Source of the DNA: Gemmatimonadota bacterium
GTDB lineage: Bacteria > Latescibacterota > UBA2968 > UBA8231
Length of the DNA: 10,764 nucleotides
Assembly: GCA_028875335.1 (NCBI GenBank)
Contig: JAPPEF010000020.1
Location: 1 to 10,764 of the forward strand
Direction: 5' to 3'
Shown here in pieces: positions 1-6,253 of the stretch. The position numbers were made by a program, and so were the translations under genes. The first letter of the stretch is position 1. Every line of letters begins with the position of its first letter. The notes below the pieces were generated by a model. That model saw nothing but the letters and a program-made list of their open reading frames with translations, was not told the origin of the DNA and did no database searches.

Positions 1-796
1 CGTACATCCACAGCGCCAAGTATCCCCCTTCGTAAAAAACAGTGAAGCGCGGCTCATCGCTCGGAGCGGTAGGCGTGGTGGAGAGGAACGTCGAGGTCAT
101 GGTCGCTCCGTTTGCCAACAAAAAGTTAAACGAACACGACAGCGGCGTGTTGTACTGAGGAGGATGATGGTAAAACGCTTGGGCTTGGGTAATATCGAGG
201 CCGCTCATAAAGCGCGCGTAGTCAACGGCATGCACCCCCCAGTCGAAGGCCGAGCCGCCACTCTTGTCCATCTGATAGTCCCAATTGTCCGGGTCGGGAA
301 CCTCGGCTTCGAGCAGGGGCAGGCCGGCTGTGCTCTGGAAGCGGATGTGGGTGACGGCCTTATCCGCGAGCAAGCGGCGGGCCTCCTGAAAGAGCGGGCG
401 ATAGCGCTCGCGGAAACAAACCGTTGAAATCGCGCCGCCCTCAGCGACTGCATCGGCTATGCGCCGCGCAACGGCCATGCTGGTCGCTTGCGGTTTCTCG
501 CTGAAGAGGTGGATGCCCCGCGCTGCGGCCGTCGCTTCCACATCAGTGCGCGCAAAAGCCGGCACGACCGAATAGAGTGCGTCCAGCCGCTCTTCCGCGA
601 GCATTTGATACGGGTCCGCATAAGTGCGAGCGATAGAGTACTTTTGCGCGGTGGTGGCGAGGTTGTCCGGATTGGGATCACTTGCGGCGACCAGCTCGAC
701 GTCGTCTAGCTTACTCAGGTTGGGCAGGTGTGTTTGGTTGGCGAAACGGCCGGTGCCGTAAATGCCGACACGCACCGGGCGATTGTCTGCGGGCAT
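1..796 (-). CDS. Gfo/Idh/MocA-family NAD(P)-dependent oxidoreductase, C-terminus cut by window edge
   Basis: The reading frame is open from an ATG at 796 to the left edge (265 complete codons). It begins MPADNRPVRVGIYGTGRFAN, and GxGxxA at residues 14-19 is the N-terminal Rossmann dinucleotide motif. SEKP at residues 99-102 is the hallmark EKP motif that places the catalytic-site lysine (K101) next to the nicotinamide. GGSAFDWGVHAVD (residues 180-192) supplies the usual Asp (D185) and His (H189) of the substrate pocket. The family oxidises or reduces sugars, inositols and related polyols in the cytoplasm; the substrate cannot be read here. The start is supported by AAAGGA seven bases upstream. 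Typical members have about 330-390 residues, so roughly 70-120 are missing beyond the edge. It is transcribed away from the rest of the window and has GC-rich third positions (about 70% over the first 60 codons, hand count). Family assignment is firm. Confidence 0.9.
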   Translation of the reverse strand, partial: MPADNRPVRVGIYGTGRFANQTHLPNLSKLDDVELVAASDPNPDNLATTAQKYSIARTYADPYQMLAEERLDALYSVVPAFARTDVEATAAARGIHLFSEKPQATSMAVARRIADAVAEGGAISTVCFRERYRPLFQEARRLLADKAVTHIRFQSTAGLPLLEAEVPDPDNWDYQMDKSGGSAFDWGVHAVDYARFMSGLDITQAQAFYHHPPQYNTPLSCSFNFLLANGATMTSTFLSTTPTAPSDEPRFTVFYEGGYLALWMY

Positions 797-1152
797 GAAT
801 GAATCCTTTGTTTAGCAGCCTTTACATAGCGGAGCGAAATGGGCAAGAAAAGAAAAAAGGGGGCCATGCGCCAGACCGCTATGAGACGGGTCGCGGGACA
901 ATCTGAGGCGTCTATCCTAGACCTTCGCCGCTGAGTAGGCGAACGCAGCACAAGAAAAACGAAACGCAGACTTTCTATAGCGATTTTTTCAAGCTATCCG
1001 GGCCGGTGACGAGGGGAGCCTAATCCCGCAGCGTTGATTGCTACTGTCCACACAAGTACGTACCTTCGCGTTGATAAGGGGTATTACCTGAACCAATTGT
1101 TCGGATACAAGCAGTGGGCCGTAATTTCCCTCCCATGTGAGGTTTTCTCGCA
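797..1152. other. Gene-free spacer between divergent genes (356 bp)
   Basis: No convincing coding frame or RNA gene is seen here. Since the genes on both sides point outward, it must hold the 5' signals for both. On the plus strand GTGAGG at 1137-1142 lies ten bases before the ATG at 1153 and is a plausible ribosome binding site. A perfect 6-bp inverted repeat (TTCGCC at 924-929, GGCGAA at 938-943, 8-nt loop) is present. It has no T-run, so it is not a terminator; it could be an operator half-site pair or chance. Purine-rich tracts lie near 841-860. No clear sigma-70 promoter could be picked on either strand. Confidence 0.5.
804..809 (-). promoter_or_regulatory. Shine-Dalgarno site for the oxidoreductase at 796
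   Basis: The minus strand reads AAAGGA, ending seven bases before the ATG at 796. This spacing is normal and supports that start. No convincing -10/-35 pair is visible upstream on this strand. Confidence 0.6.
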
Positions 1153-1890
1153 ATGAAAGACTGGGGAGCTCTTGCCGAGTGGTTCCATGAGAATCGCGAG
1201 GCGAACCGGACGGACTATTATCTGATTCAACATCCGGCACTGCTAGAGCTCATCGGAGAAGTCTCGGGCCTCAAGGTTCTCGATCTTGGATGCGGCCCTG
1301 GCTCTTTGGCTATCGCTCTGAGTGAGTTGGGAGCTGAGGTTACGGCAATTGACTCGTCGCCAACCATGTTGAACATAGCTAGGAAGGACGCAGAGCGTAA
1401 CGGGCAGAGGGTGCGTTTTATCCAAGGGGAGGTGAAAGAATGGGAAGGACCCGAAGCTAACTATGATCTTGTTACAGCTATCAATTTGCTGCGCTACCTC
1501 GAAAGGCCAAGCCGGCTGATGCCTGTCGTCAAGCGAGCCTTAACTTCTCGCGGCAGATTCATCATCTCGGACGTGCATCCCATCCTAAATGCTGGAGGAC
1601 GACCAAGAGACCTGACAGAGCGAAGAGTATGTGAGTACTTCGATCGAGGGGAATCCTCAATGGTCTTCCGCGATAATGGCCGCAAACGTCAGGTGAGATT
1701 TTACTGTCGTCCGCTATCAGACATATTCTCTCTGCTGACCGAAAACGGAATGGTTGTGACCAAGTTCTCCGAGCCGCAGCCCAAGGAATCTTTGGTCGCG
1801 GAAGGCAACCAGAAATACTATGAGGCTGGAAACCGATTTCCCTTTTGCTACTTGATTGAGGCAATGAAGTGGGAGGGGAACAACAGCTGA
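1153..1890 (+). CDS. Class I SAM-dependent methyltransferase (245 aa)
   Basis: A cytoplasmic small-molecule-type methyltransferase that would transfer the methyl group of S-adenosylmethionine to an unknown acceptor. Motif I is VLDLGCGPG (residues 42-50). The acidic residue that binds the SAM ribose hydroxyls is D67 in TAIDSSPTML. FIQGEV (about residues 89-94) and YDLVTAINLLRYL form the later motifs of the Rossmann-like fold. The C-terminal part, with YCRPLSDIFSLLTENG followed by SEPQP, resembles stand-alone Methyltransf_11/25-type enzymes. Length is normal. GTGAGG ten bases upstream supports the ATG. It is the first gene of a tight plus-strand unit: the Nudix gene starts only 7 bases after its stop. 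Third-position G+C (about 58% over 60 codons) is lower than in the flanking genes. Fold certain, substrate unknown. Confidence 0.88.
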   Translation: MKDWGALAEWFHENREANRTDYYLIQHPALLELIGEVSGLKVLDLGCGPGSLAIALSELGAEVTAIDSSPTMLNIARKDAERNGQRVRFIQGEVKEWEGPEANYDLVTAINLLRYLERPSRLMPVVKRALTSRGRFIISDVHPILNAGGRPRDLTERRVCEYFDRGESSMVFRDNGRKRQVRFYCRPLSDIFSLLTENGMVVTKFSEPQPKESLVAEGNQKYYEAGNRFPFCYLIEAMKWEGNNS

Positions 1891-1897
1891 CACGCCT

Positions 1898-2371
1898 ATG
1901 ATTCAGCGAAAGGCTGTACGCGCGGTCATTATGACGCCAGACCATCGAGTACTGCTGATGAAGCTCCAAGAGCCTGTCACAGGATTTCAGGTTTGGATTA
2001 CGCCCGGCGGGGGCTTGGAGCCCAGTGAATCTGATGAAGAAGGACTGCGACGAGAAGTCGCCGAAGAGACTGGTGCTAGGAGCTTCAGTCTGGGACCGCT
2101 CCTATGGACCAGAAAACACGAATTCTCTTGGAATGGTCGGAGCTATCGTCAAAACGAAGTCTATTATCTCGTACAAGCAGACTACTTTGATCCAGTAATG
2201 GACGTGGAGGCTGCTCCTGGTGAGGCATCGGCATTTCGCGGGTTCCGTTGGTGGTCAATCGACGCCATCGCTAGGTCCGCAGAAAAATTCGCTCCTCGCA
2301 ACCTTCATTGTCTGCTCGAGAGTATATCCAAGAACGGGCCGCCAGATAAACCTATTTCCGTAGGCGCATGA
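1898..2371 (+). CDS. Nudix hydrolase (157 aa)
   Basis: A complete Nudix box GX5EX7REVXEEXGA runs from residue 38 to 60 (G38, E44, R52-E53, E56-E57, G59), including the metal-binding glutamates. Nudix enzymes hydrolyse nucleoside diphosphates linked to another moiety, releasing a nucleotide or phosphate product with Mg2+. The specificity cannot be read from this box. The N-terminal strand RKAVRAVIMTPDHRVLLMKL and the central W-x-TPGGG entry are typical of 140-160-residue members. There is no good Shine-Dalgarno site next to the ATG: the purine-rich GGGAGGGG lies about 20 bases upstream, inside the preceding gene. Translation probably depends on re-initiation after the methyltransferase stop 7 bases before. 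Its own stop overlaps the next ATG (ATGA at 2368-2371), so the three proteins are likely made together. Confidence 0.92.
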   Translation: MIQRKAVRAVIMTPDHRVLLMKLQEPVTGFQVWITPGGGLEPSESDEEGLRREVAEETGARSFSLGPLLWTRKHEFSWNGRSYRQNEVYYLVQADYFDPVMDVEAAPGEASAFRGFRWWSIDAIARSAEKFAPRNLHCLLESISKNGPPDKPISVGA

Positions 2372-5013
2372 GCGTTAGGTGTCACTTCGTATTTAATTTG
2401 CAGCAACCGCTGGATTCCGGTCAGGTGGGAGCAAAGGCTGAGAATCTTGCCGGAGCGATGGAGATGGGGTTGTCTGTACCTCCGGGGGCAGTGATTTCGC
2501 GCCAGGCATTGAGTCTGTTCTTGGATAGGAGCGGCTTGCTTCTGGAAGCGCAGCGTCTGATCAATGGTATCGAACTTGAGTGTACGGAGCGCGCCGAAGC
2601 GTTCAAGGCACTTTGCGCTGAAGTGATGCGCGCACCGATTCCGGAACCTATAGTGGAGGAGGTTGCGTTGATCACACGGCCCCTTCTCGACGAGACTCCA
2701 TACGGGCTGGCTGTGCGTTCGTCGGGCGTGCACGAGGATTCGGCGAGGGCGAGCTTCGCGGGTGTTTACGAGAGTTTTCTTGGCATCCGCACTGAGGCTG
2801 AGTTGTGGAGGGCAGTACGTCGCTGCTGGTGCGCCTTATGGGCACCGCAGGCCATCGACTACGCGCGTCGAATGGGGATTCAGTTGACAGCCGACGGTAT
2901 GAGCGTGCTGCTGCAAACCCTCGTTCGTGCCGACAGTGCCGGGGTACTGTTCACGGCCAACCCGCGGACGGGGAATCCATGGCAATTCGTCCTAGAATCG
3001 TCGTTCGGTCTGGCTCGCGATCTGGTAGCATCCACCAGTACCGCGATCGCGGATCGGTTTCTGATCGAGTGGAGCACGGGAGAGATCCTAGAGCGATTCA
3101 CAGCAGAGAAACGGACGCAGTTGGTGCCCGGCGCGAGTGGTCTCGACTCCGTCGACATTCCAGAAGATCGCCGGGCCGAGCCGTCGCTCTCCGACGATCT
3201 GACCACGCGGATCGCCCAAGCAGGCCTGCAGATCGACCGCGCTTTCGGCACCCGTGTCGATGTCGAGTGGGCAGTGGACAGTGATGACATCCACATCGTG
3301 CAGGTAAGGCCGATTACAGCACTTCCAGCATTCTTCCCGCATCACTTGCCGGCTCACTTAGCAGATCGGACGTGGCGGCCAGCAAAGCAGTGGCATTTTT
3401 CGTTGAGAAAAAACGACGGGACAGTTACGCTGCCCATCTACCGCGACAAGCTGATTACAGAGAAGTTCAACCGCTATCTGCAGGTTGGCCCCTTAGAGAC
3501 GCCTGCTCACCGAAAGTGCGGTGCCGAGTCGGATTTTCACGGACATCGCTATCTGGTTGAGGATGATAGTGCTTGGCCTCAATGGCCGCGGATACCTGCT
3601 TCTCAGCGAGAGCAGTATCTCGTCGAATTCGAACCCCAAATGAGGGCAGACTTTTTGCACGACACCAACACGAGATTTCCAGCTATAGAAGCAAAAGCTG
3701 TGCGGCTGGAAAACGAGGCAAACACGCTCGAGCAGGCGATTGATGCGATACTGTGGGCACAAGAGACGATGTGGGATCTGGAAGCTGTTGGGGTGGGGCC
3801 TTCGCAGCATTTGTACGTCACATGTCTGGATCTGCTGCACGCCTTTGTGGACGAATACCTGCCCAACATCGACATCAACGACCTGACGCTTGGCCATCAC
3901 TCTGACTTAGATCCCTACTGGCCTCACGTACTAATAGCGGATGCGGAGGAGATGGCGAAGCTGCTTGAGCCTAAGCGAGAGCTATTCGAGGGCTTGAGTC
4001 TGGACGAGTTAATCAGATCTCTGCAGGTTGCAGAGGCACCATCACCCTTCATTTCGGCTTTTGAAGCTTGCTGCGAGCGCCTTTGTCTGGTGCCGCCCTG
4101 GCAGTCCCACGAAGGAGAAGCCCCCCACGACTTAGGCGCGAGACTGAGGATGAAGGATATCCTGAGGCTCATCCGCAATGCGCTCAGAGGCAGCAGACGA
4201 ATTTCGCAGATTGCTGAGGAGACCTCGCAGCGTCGCGCAGCGGTCGTGGGTCAAGTTCGGGAGACTTTGGCCGCTCGATCAGCTGAGTTGACCCGCTTTG
4301 AGCGGCTCCACGACTGGGCGCTGTTTTGGGGGCCGGCGCTGAACCACCGCATACTCCGGGGGGATGTGCCGAGCAGAAAACTCCACCGCCTTTTTCAGAG
4401 AATGGGGGAACAACTGCTGGCAACCGGGTTGGTCAATGACGTCGACGATGTTGTGTACTTCACTGTGGAAGACCTGAAGACCATCGCCGTTACTGACGAC
4501 ATCGCGACAGGACAGGGGGTGCTGAAGAAGCGAAGGCTCGAATGCGAACGCAGTGAGCGTCTCGTCGCACCCGTCTTCCTGGGGAAGCCTCCAGAAGAAG
4601 ACCCTACGACGCAGGACCATGCTGCACCTGCTGCAGACAAGACTGAAGCAGGAACAGCAACCACTATTGTCGGCAAGCCCGGCGGTCCGGGCCGTAGCAA
4701 GGGCGTTGTTCGCCGGATCGAAACTCTGGCAGAAGGAGATGAGGTGGCGGGTGAGGAGAACATCGCGGTGCTCGTCACTCCGGTCCAGTCGAATAACAAT
4801 GACATGATGCTCGTGTTCTCCATGCTCCTACGGGTGCGCGGACTTGTCGTACCGGACGACCTCATGATGTGGACAGCTCACATTGGTCAAATTGCACGGG
4901 AGTGTCACGTGCCTGTCGTGGAAATCGCCCCTTTGGATCTGAATCGGCTTTTCGACGGCTGCCCGATCGAACTAGACGGAACGCGAGGCGTACTGACGAT
5001 GCTGGACACCTGA
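2368..5013 (+). CDS. ATP-grasp/phosphohistidine phosphotransferase, rifampicin phosphotransferase/PEP-synthase type (881 aa)
   Basis: Three-part architecture. Residues 1 to about 318 form a PPDK-type ATP-grasp domain: GAKAENL with K23, AVRSSGVHED with R117, SGVLFTANP-like SAGVLFTANP, DVEW with E300, and VQVRPIT with Q312 and R314. Residues about 319-735 are a helical central region, with VDDVVYFTVEDL near its end. After an Ala/Thr/acid-rich linker, the swivelling phosphohistidine domain starts at GKPGGPGRSKG (from G769) and ends with TAHIGQIARE, where H838 aligns with the catalytic histidine. In this superfamily the His accepts the beta-phosphate of ATP and swings to a second site. Length, domain order and a His about 43 residues from the end match rifampicin phosphotransferase better than PEP synthase or PPDK. 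The usual GG before the catalytic loop is absent. The acceptor is unknown and antibiotic resistance is not shown. The ATG overlaps the Nudix stop by 4 nt. Confidence 0.85.
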   Translation: MSVRCHFVFNLQQPLDSGQVGAKAENLAGAMEMGLSVPPGAVISRQALSLFLDRSGLLLEAQRLINGIELECTERAEAFKALCAEVMRAPIPEPIVEEVALITRPLLDETPYGLAVRSSGVHEDSARASFAGVYESFLGIRTEAELWRAVRRCWCALWAPQAIDYARRMGIQLTADGMSVLLQTLVRADSAGVLFTANPRTGNPWQFVLESSFGLARDLVASTSTAIADRFLIEWSTGEILERFTAEKRTQLVPGASGLDSVDIPEDRRAEPSLSDDLTTRIAQAGLQIDRAFGTRVDVEWAVDSDDIHIVQVRPITALPAFFPHHLPAHLADRTWRPAKQWHFSLRKNDGTVTLPIYRDKLITEKFNRYLQVGPLETPAHRKCGAESDFHGHRYLVEDDSAWPQWPRIPASQREQYLVEFEPQMRADFLHDTNTRFPAIEAKAVRLENEANTLEQAIDAILWAQETMWDLEAVGVGPSQHLYVTCLDLLHAFVDEYLPNIDINDLTLGHHSDLDPYWPHVLIADAEEMAKLLEPKRELFEGLSLDELIRSLQVAEAPSPFISAFEACCERLCLVPPWQSHEGEAPHDLGARLRMKDILRLIRNALRGSRRISQIAEETSQRRAAVVGQVRETLAARSAELTRFERLHDWALFWGPALNHRILRGDVPSRKLHRLFQRMGEQLLATGLVNDVDDVVYFTVEDLKTIAVTDDIATGQGVLKKRRLECERSERLVAPVFLGKPPEEDPTTQDHAAPAADKTEAGTATTIVGKPGGPGRSKGVVRRIETLAEGDEVAGEENIAVLVTPVQSNNNDMMLVFSMLLRVRGLVVPDDLMMWTAHIGQIARECHVPVVEIAPLDLNRLFDGCPIELDGTRGVLTMLDT

Positions 5014-5087
5014 GCTGTTCTCTAGGACATTGGGTGTTGCCACGCGTCGCCGGCTTGACCTCCGACAACTGTAAAACGTTATAGGAA
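5014..5087. other. 74-bp spacer with a weak promoter-like element
   Basis: TTGACC (5055-5060) followed 19 bases later by TATAGG (5080-5085), or 17 bases later by GTTATA (5078-5083), resembles a weak sigma-70 promoter. If used, transcription would start near or after the ATG at 5088 and would favour the alternative start at 5151. No terminator hairpin with a T-run separates this spacer from the upstream gene, so read-through from the 1153 unit remains likely. Confidence 0.25.
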
Positions 5088-5510
5088 ATGCCAACCAAGA
5101 AAGCCGGGGGCCTGCCCACAGGGTATAGAACTCCCGAAATTCAAACGGCCATGATAGGTGACTTTGTAGATGCAAGGACGTTCATCGGCAAAACTGTCGA
5201 TGTTACCATAGATCGACCCCTTGGCTCCAAACATCCTGAAGCAGGTTTCATCTATCCAGTCAACTACGGATTTCTCCCGAATATACCGGCACCTGATGGA
5301 GAAGATATCGACGCTTATGTACTCGGCGTCTTCAAACCGCTAGAGACGTTCACAGGCAGGTGTATCGCCGTCATTCAACGATCTGACGACGATGATGACA
5401 AGCTCATTGTCGCACCTGACGGCAAGGATTACTCCGACGATCAGATCCTCGCTTTAACGGAATTCCAAGAGCGATTTTTCGAATCGTCCGTAACACGTGA
5501 AGTGATATAG
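5088..5510 (+). CDS. Short family-I-type inorganic pyrophosphatase (140 aa, or 119 aa from 5151)
   Basis: The core runs from FIGKTVDVTIDRPLGSKHP through IYPVNYGFLPN and DGEDIDAYVLG to DDKLIVAP. This follows family I soluble pyrophosphatase order: YPxNYG, then the metal-binding D-G-D-P-x-D signature, then D/E-x-K-L. These enzymes split pyrophosphate into two phosphates using Mg2+. Here the signature is DGEDID, with Glu replacing the middle Asp and Asp replacing Pro. The protein is shorter than the usual 170-180 residues; short variants with RPLGSKHP-type sequence occur in other bacteria, from memory. The start is uncertain: ATG 5088 has AGGA only one base upstream, which is too close, while the in-frame ATG 5151 (residue 22) has no Shine-Dalgarno but leaves a protein that begins just before the conserved core. 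Its product would remove pyrophosphate near the ATP-using enzyme upstream. The next gene starts 11 bases downstream. Confidence 0.8.
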   Translation: MPTKKAGGLPTGYRTPEIQTAMIGDFVDARTFIGKTVDVTIDRPLGSKHPEAGFIYPVNYGFLPNIPAPDGEDIDAYVLGVFKPLETFTGRCIAVIQRSDDDDDKLIVAPDGKDYSDDQILALTEFQERFFESSVTREVI

Positions 5511-5517
5511 GAAGGAG
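5509..5517 (+). promoter_or_regulatory. Strong Shine-Dalgarno site for the methyltransferase at 5522
   Basis: AGGAAGGAG begins in the pyrophosphatase stop codon region and ends four bases before ATG 5522. It is the best ribosome binding site in the window and suggests this gene is translated efficiently on its own. Confidence 0.7.
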
Positions 5518-5521
5518 ACTC

Positions 5522-6184
5522 ATGCCATTCAAGATCGCCGACGATCCGCAGACCGATTATCGGGAGTTGGTAAGAACCGCCTATAACCGGTGTGCGATGA
5601 ATTACGCAGGGCAAAGACGCACTACGGCCGAGACAGAACTCAACTTAATAACTGAGCGTCTGACACCTAATTCAAAAGTCCTCGACGTTGGATGTGGTGC
5701 CGGTATCCCCGTCGCCCGGCATCTTGCAGGGACGTTCAGCCTCACCGGGATCGACATCTCCTCAAACATGATAGCTCTAGCGAAGAAAAACGTCCCCACC
5801 GCCAAATTCGTCATCGCCGACGTAATGGAGACCGAATTCCCTGCAGGTAGCTTCGATGCAATTGTCAGCTTTTACGCCATCTTCCACATCCCAAGACAAA
5901 AGCATCTAAATCTCTTTCGTCGATTTGCCCAGTGGCTTCGGCCCGGTGGCCTCCTCCTATTTACGGTTGCCAAGCAAGACGACGGTCCTGGATATACTGA
6001 AGATGACTTCTTCGGCGAAACCATGTACTGGAGCAACTTCGGCCCTTCGACCTACGAGAAGTTTCTCGCTGAGACTGGATTTCAGATTGAACGGGAAGGT
6101 ATCGTAGGAGGAGGATACGAAAGTGCTGATGCACTAGAGGAGATTCACCCCTTTTTCTTCGCCGTCAAAAGAGAAGGCTTGTAG
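5522..6184 (+). CDS. Class I SAM-dependent methyltransferase (220 aa)
   Basis: Motif I is VLDVGCGAG (residues 53-61) and the SAM-ribose acid is D78 in LTGIDISSNMI. The next motifs are FVIADVMETEFP, then FDAIVSFYAIFHIP (motif IV region) and LRPGGLLLFTVAK (motif VI region). The C-terminal stretch with EDDFFGETMYWSNF and a final FFFAVKRE strand is typical of a widespread group of small stand-alone methyltransferases whose substrates are mostly unknown. It is not a close copy of the enzyme at 1153: only the fold motifs are shared. The start is well supported by AGGAAGGAG. It sits 11 bases after the pyrophosphatase and probably shares its transcript. Third-position G+C is about 53% over the first 60 codons, well below the flanking genes. 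Methyl acceptor unknown. Confidence 0.88.
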   Translation: MPFKIADDPQTDYRELVRTAYNRCAMNYAGQRRTTAETELNLITERLTPNSKVLDVGCGAGIPVARHLAGTFSLTGIDISSNMIALAKKNVPTAKFVIADVMETEFPAGSFDAIVSFYAIFHIPRQKHLNLFRRFAQWLRPGGLLLFTVAKQDDGPGYTEDDFFGETMYWSNFGPSTYEKFLAETGFQIEREGIVGGGYESADALEEIHPFFFAVKREGL

Positions 6185-6253
6185 ATCAGCAAGCGTTGTG
6201 AATTGAACGCATTGCCACAATCGGCGCACTCATTTATCAGGAAAGGACTACCA
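6185..6253. other. 69-bp spacer before the GFA gene
   Basis: No hairpin terminator is seen. An in-frame TTG at 6203 would extend the next protein by 17 residues (starting NALPQSAHSF after the initiator), but no Shine-Dalgarno site precedes it. The ATG at 6254 is preferred because of its strong ribosome binding site. Confidence 0.5.
6239..6247 (+). promoter_or_regulatory. Shine-Dalgarno site that decides the start at 6254
   Basis: AGGAAAGGA ends six bases before ATG 6254. The MPLTGRCLCGAVSY that follows is exactly how GFA-domain proteins usually begin, so this start is favoured over the upstream TTG at 6203. Confidence 0.75.

Noticed and set aside
164..709. Small open frames on both strands at the left end
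   Set aside because: They overlap the intact oxidoreductase frame, which runs uninterrupted from 796 to the edge with GxGxxA and EKP motifs.
2805..3284. Overlapping plus-strand frame (159 aa) inside the phosphotransferase gene
   Set aside because: Arg- and Ser-rich with no motif; the overlapped frame carries a full set of ATP-grasp motifs.
6203..6253. Upstream TTG start for the GFA protein
   Set aside because: No ribosome binding site precedes it and the 17 extra residues do not look conserved, whereas ATG 6254 has AGGAAAGGA at good spacing and the usual family N-terminus.
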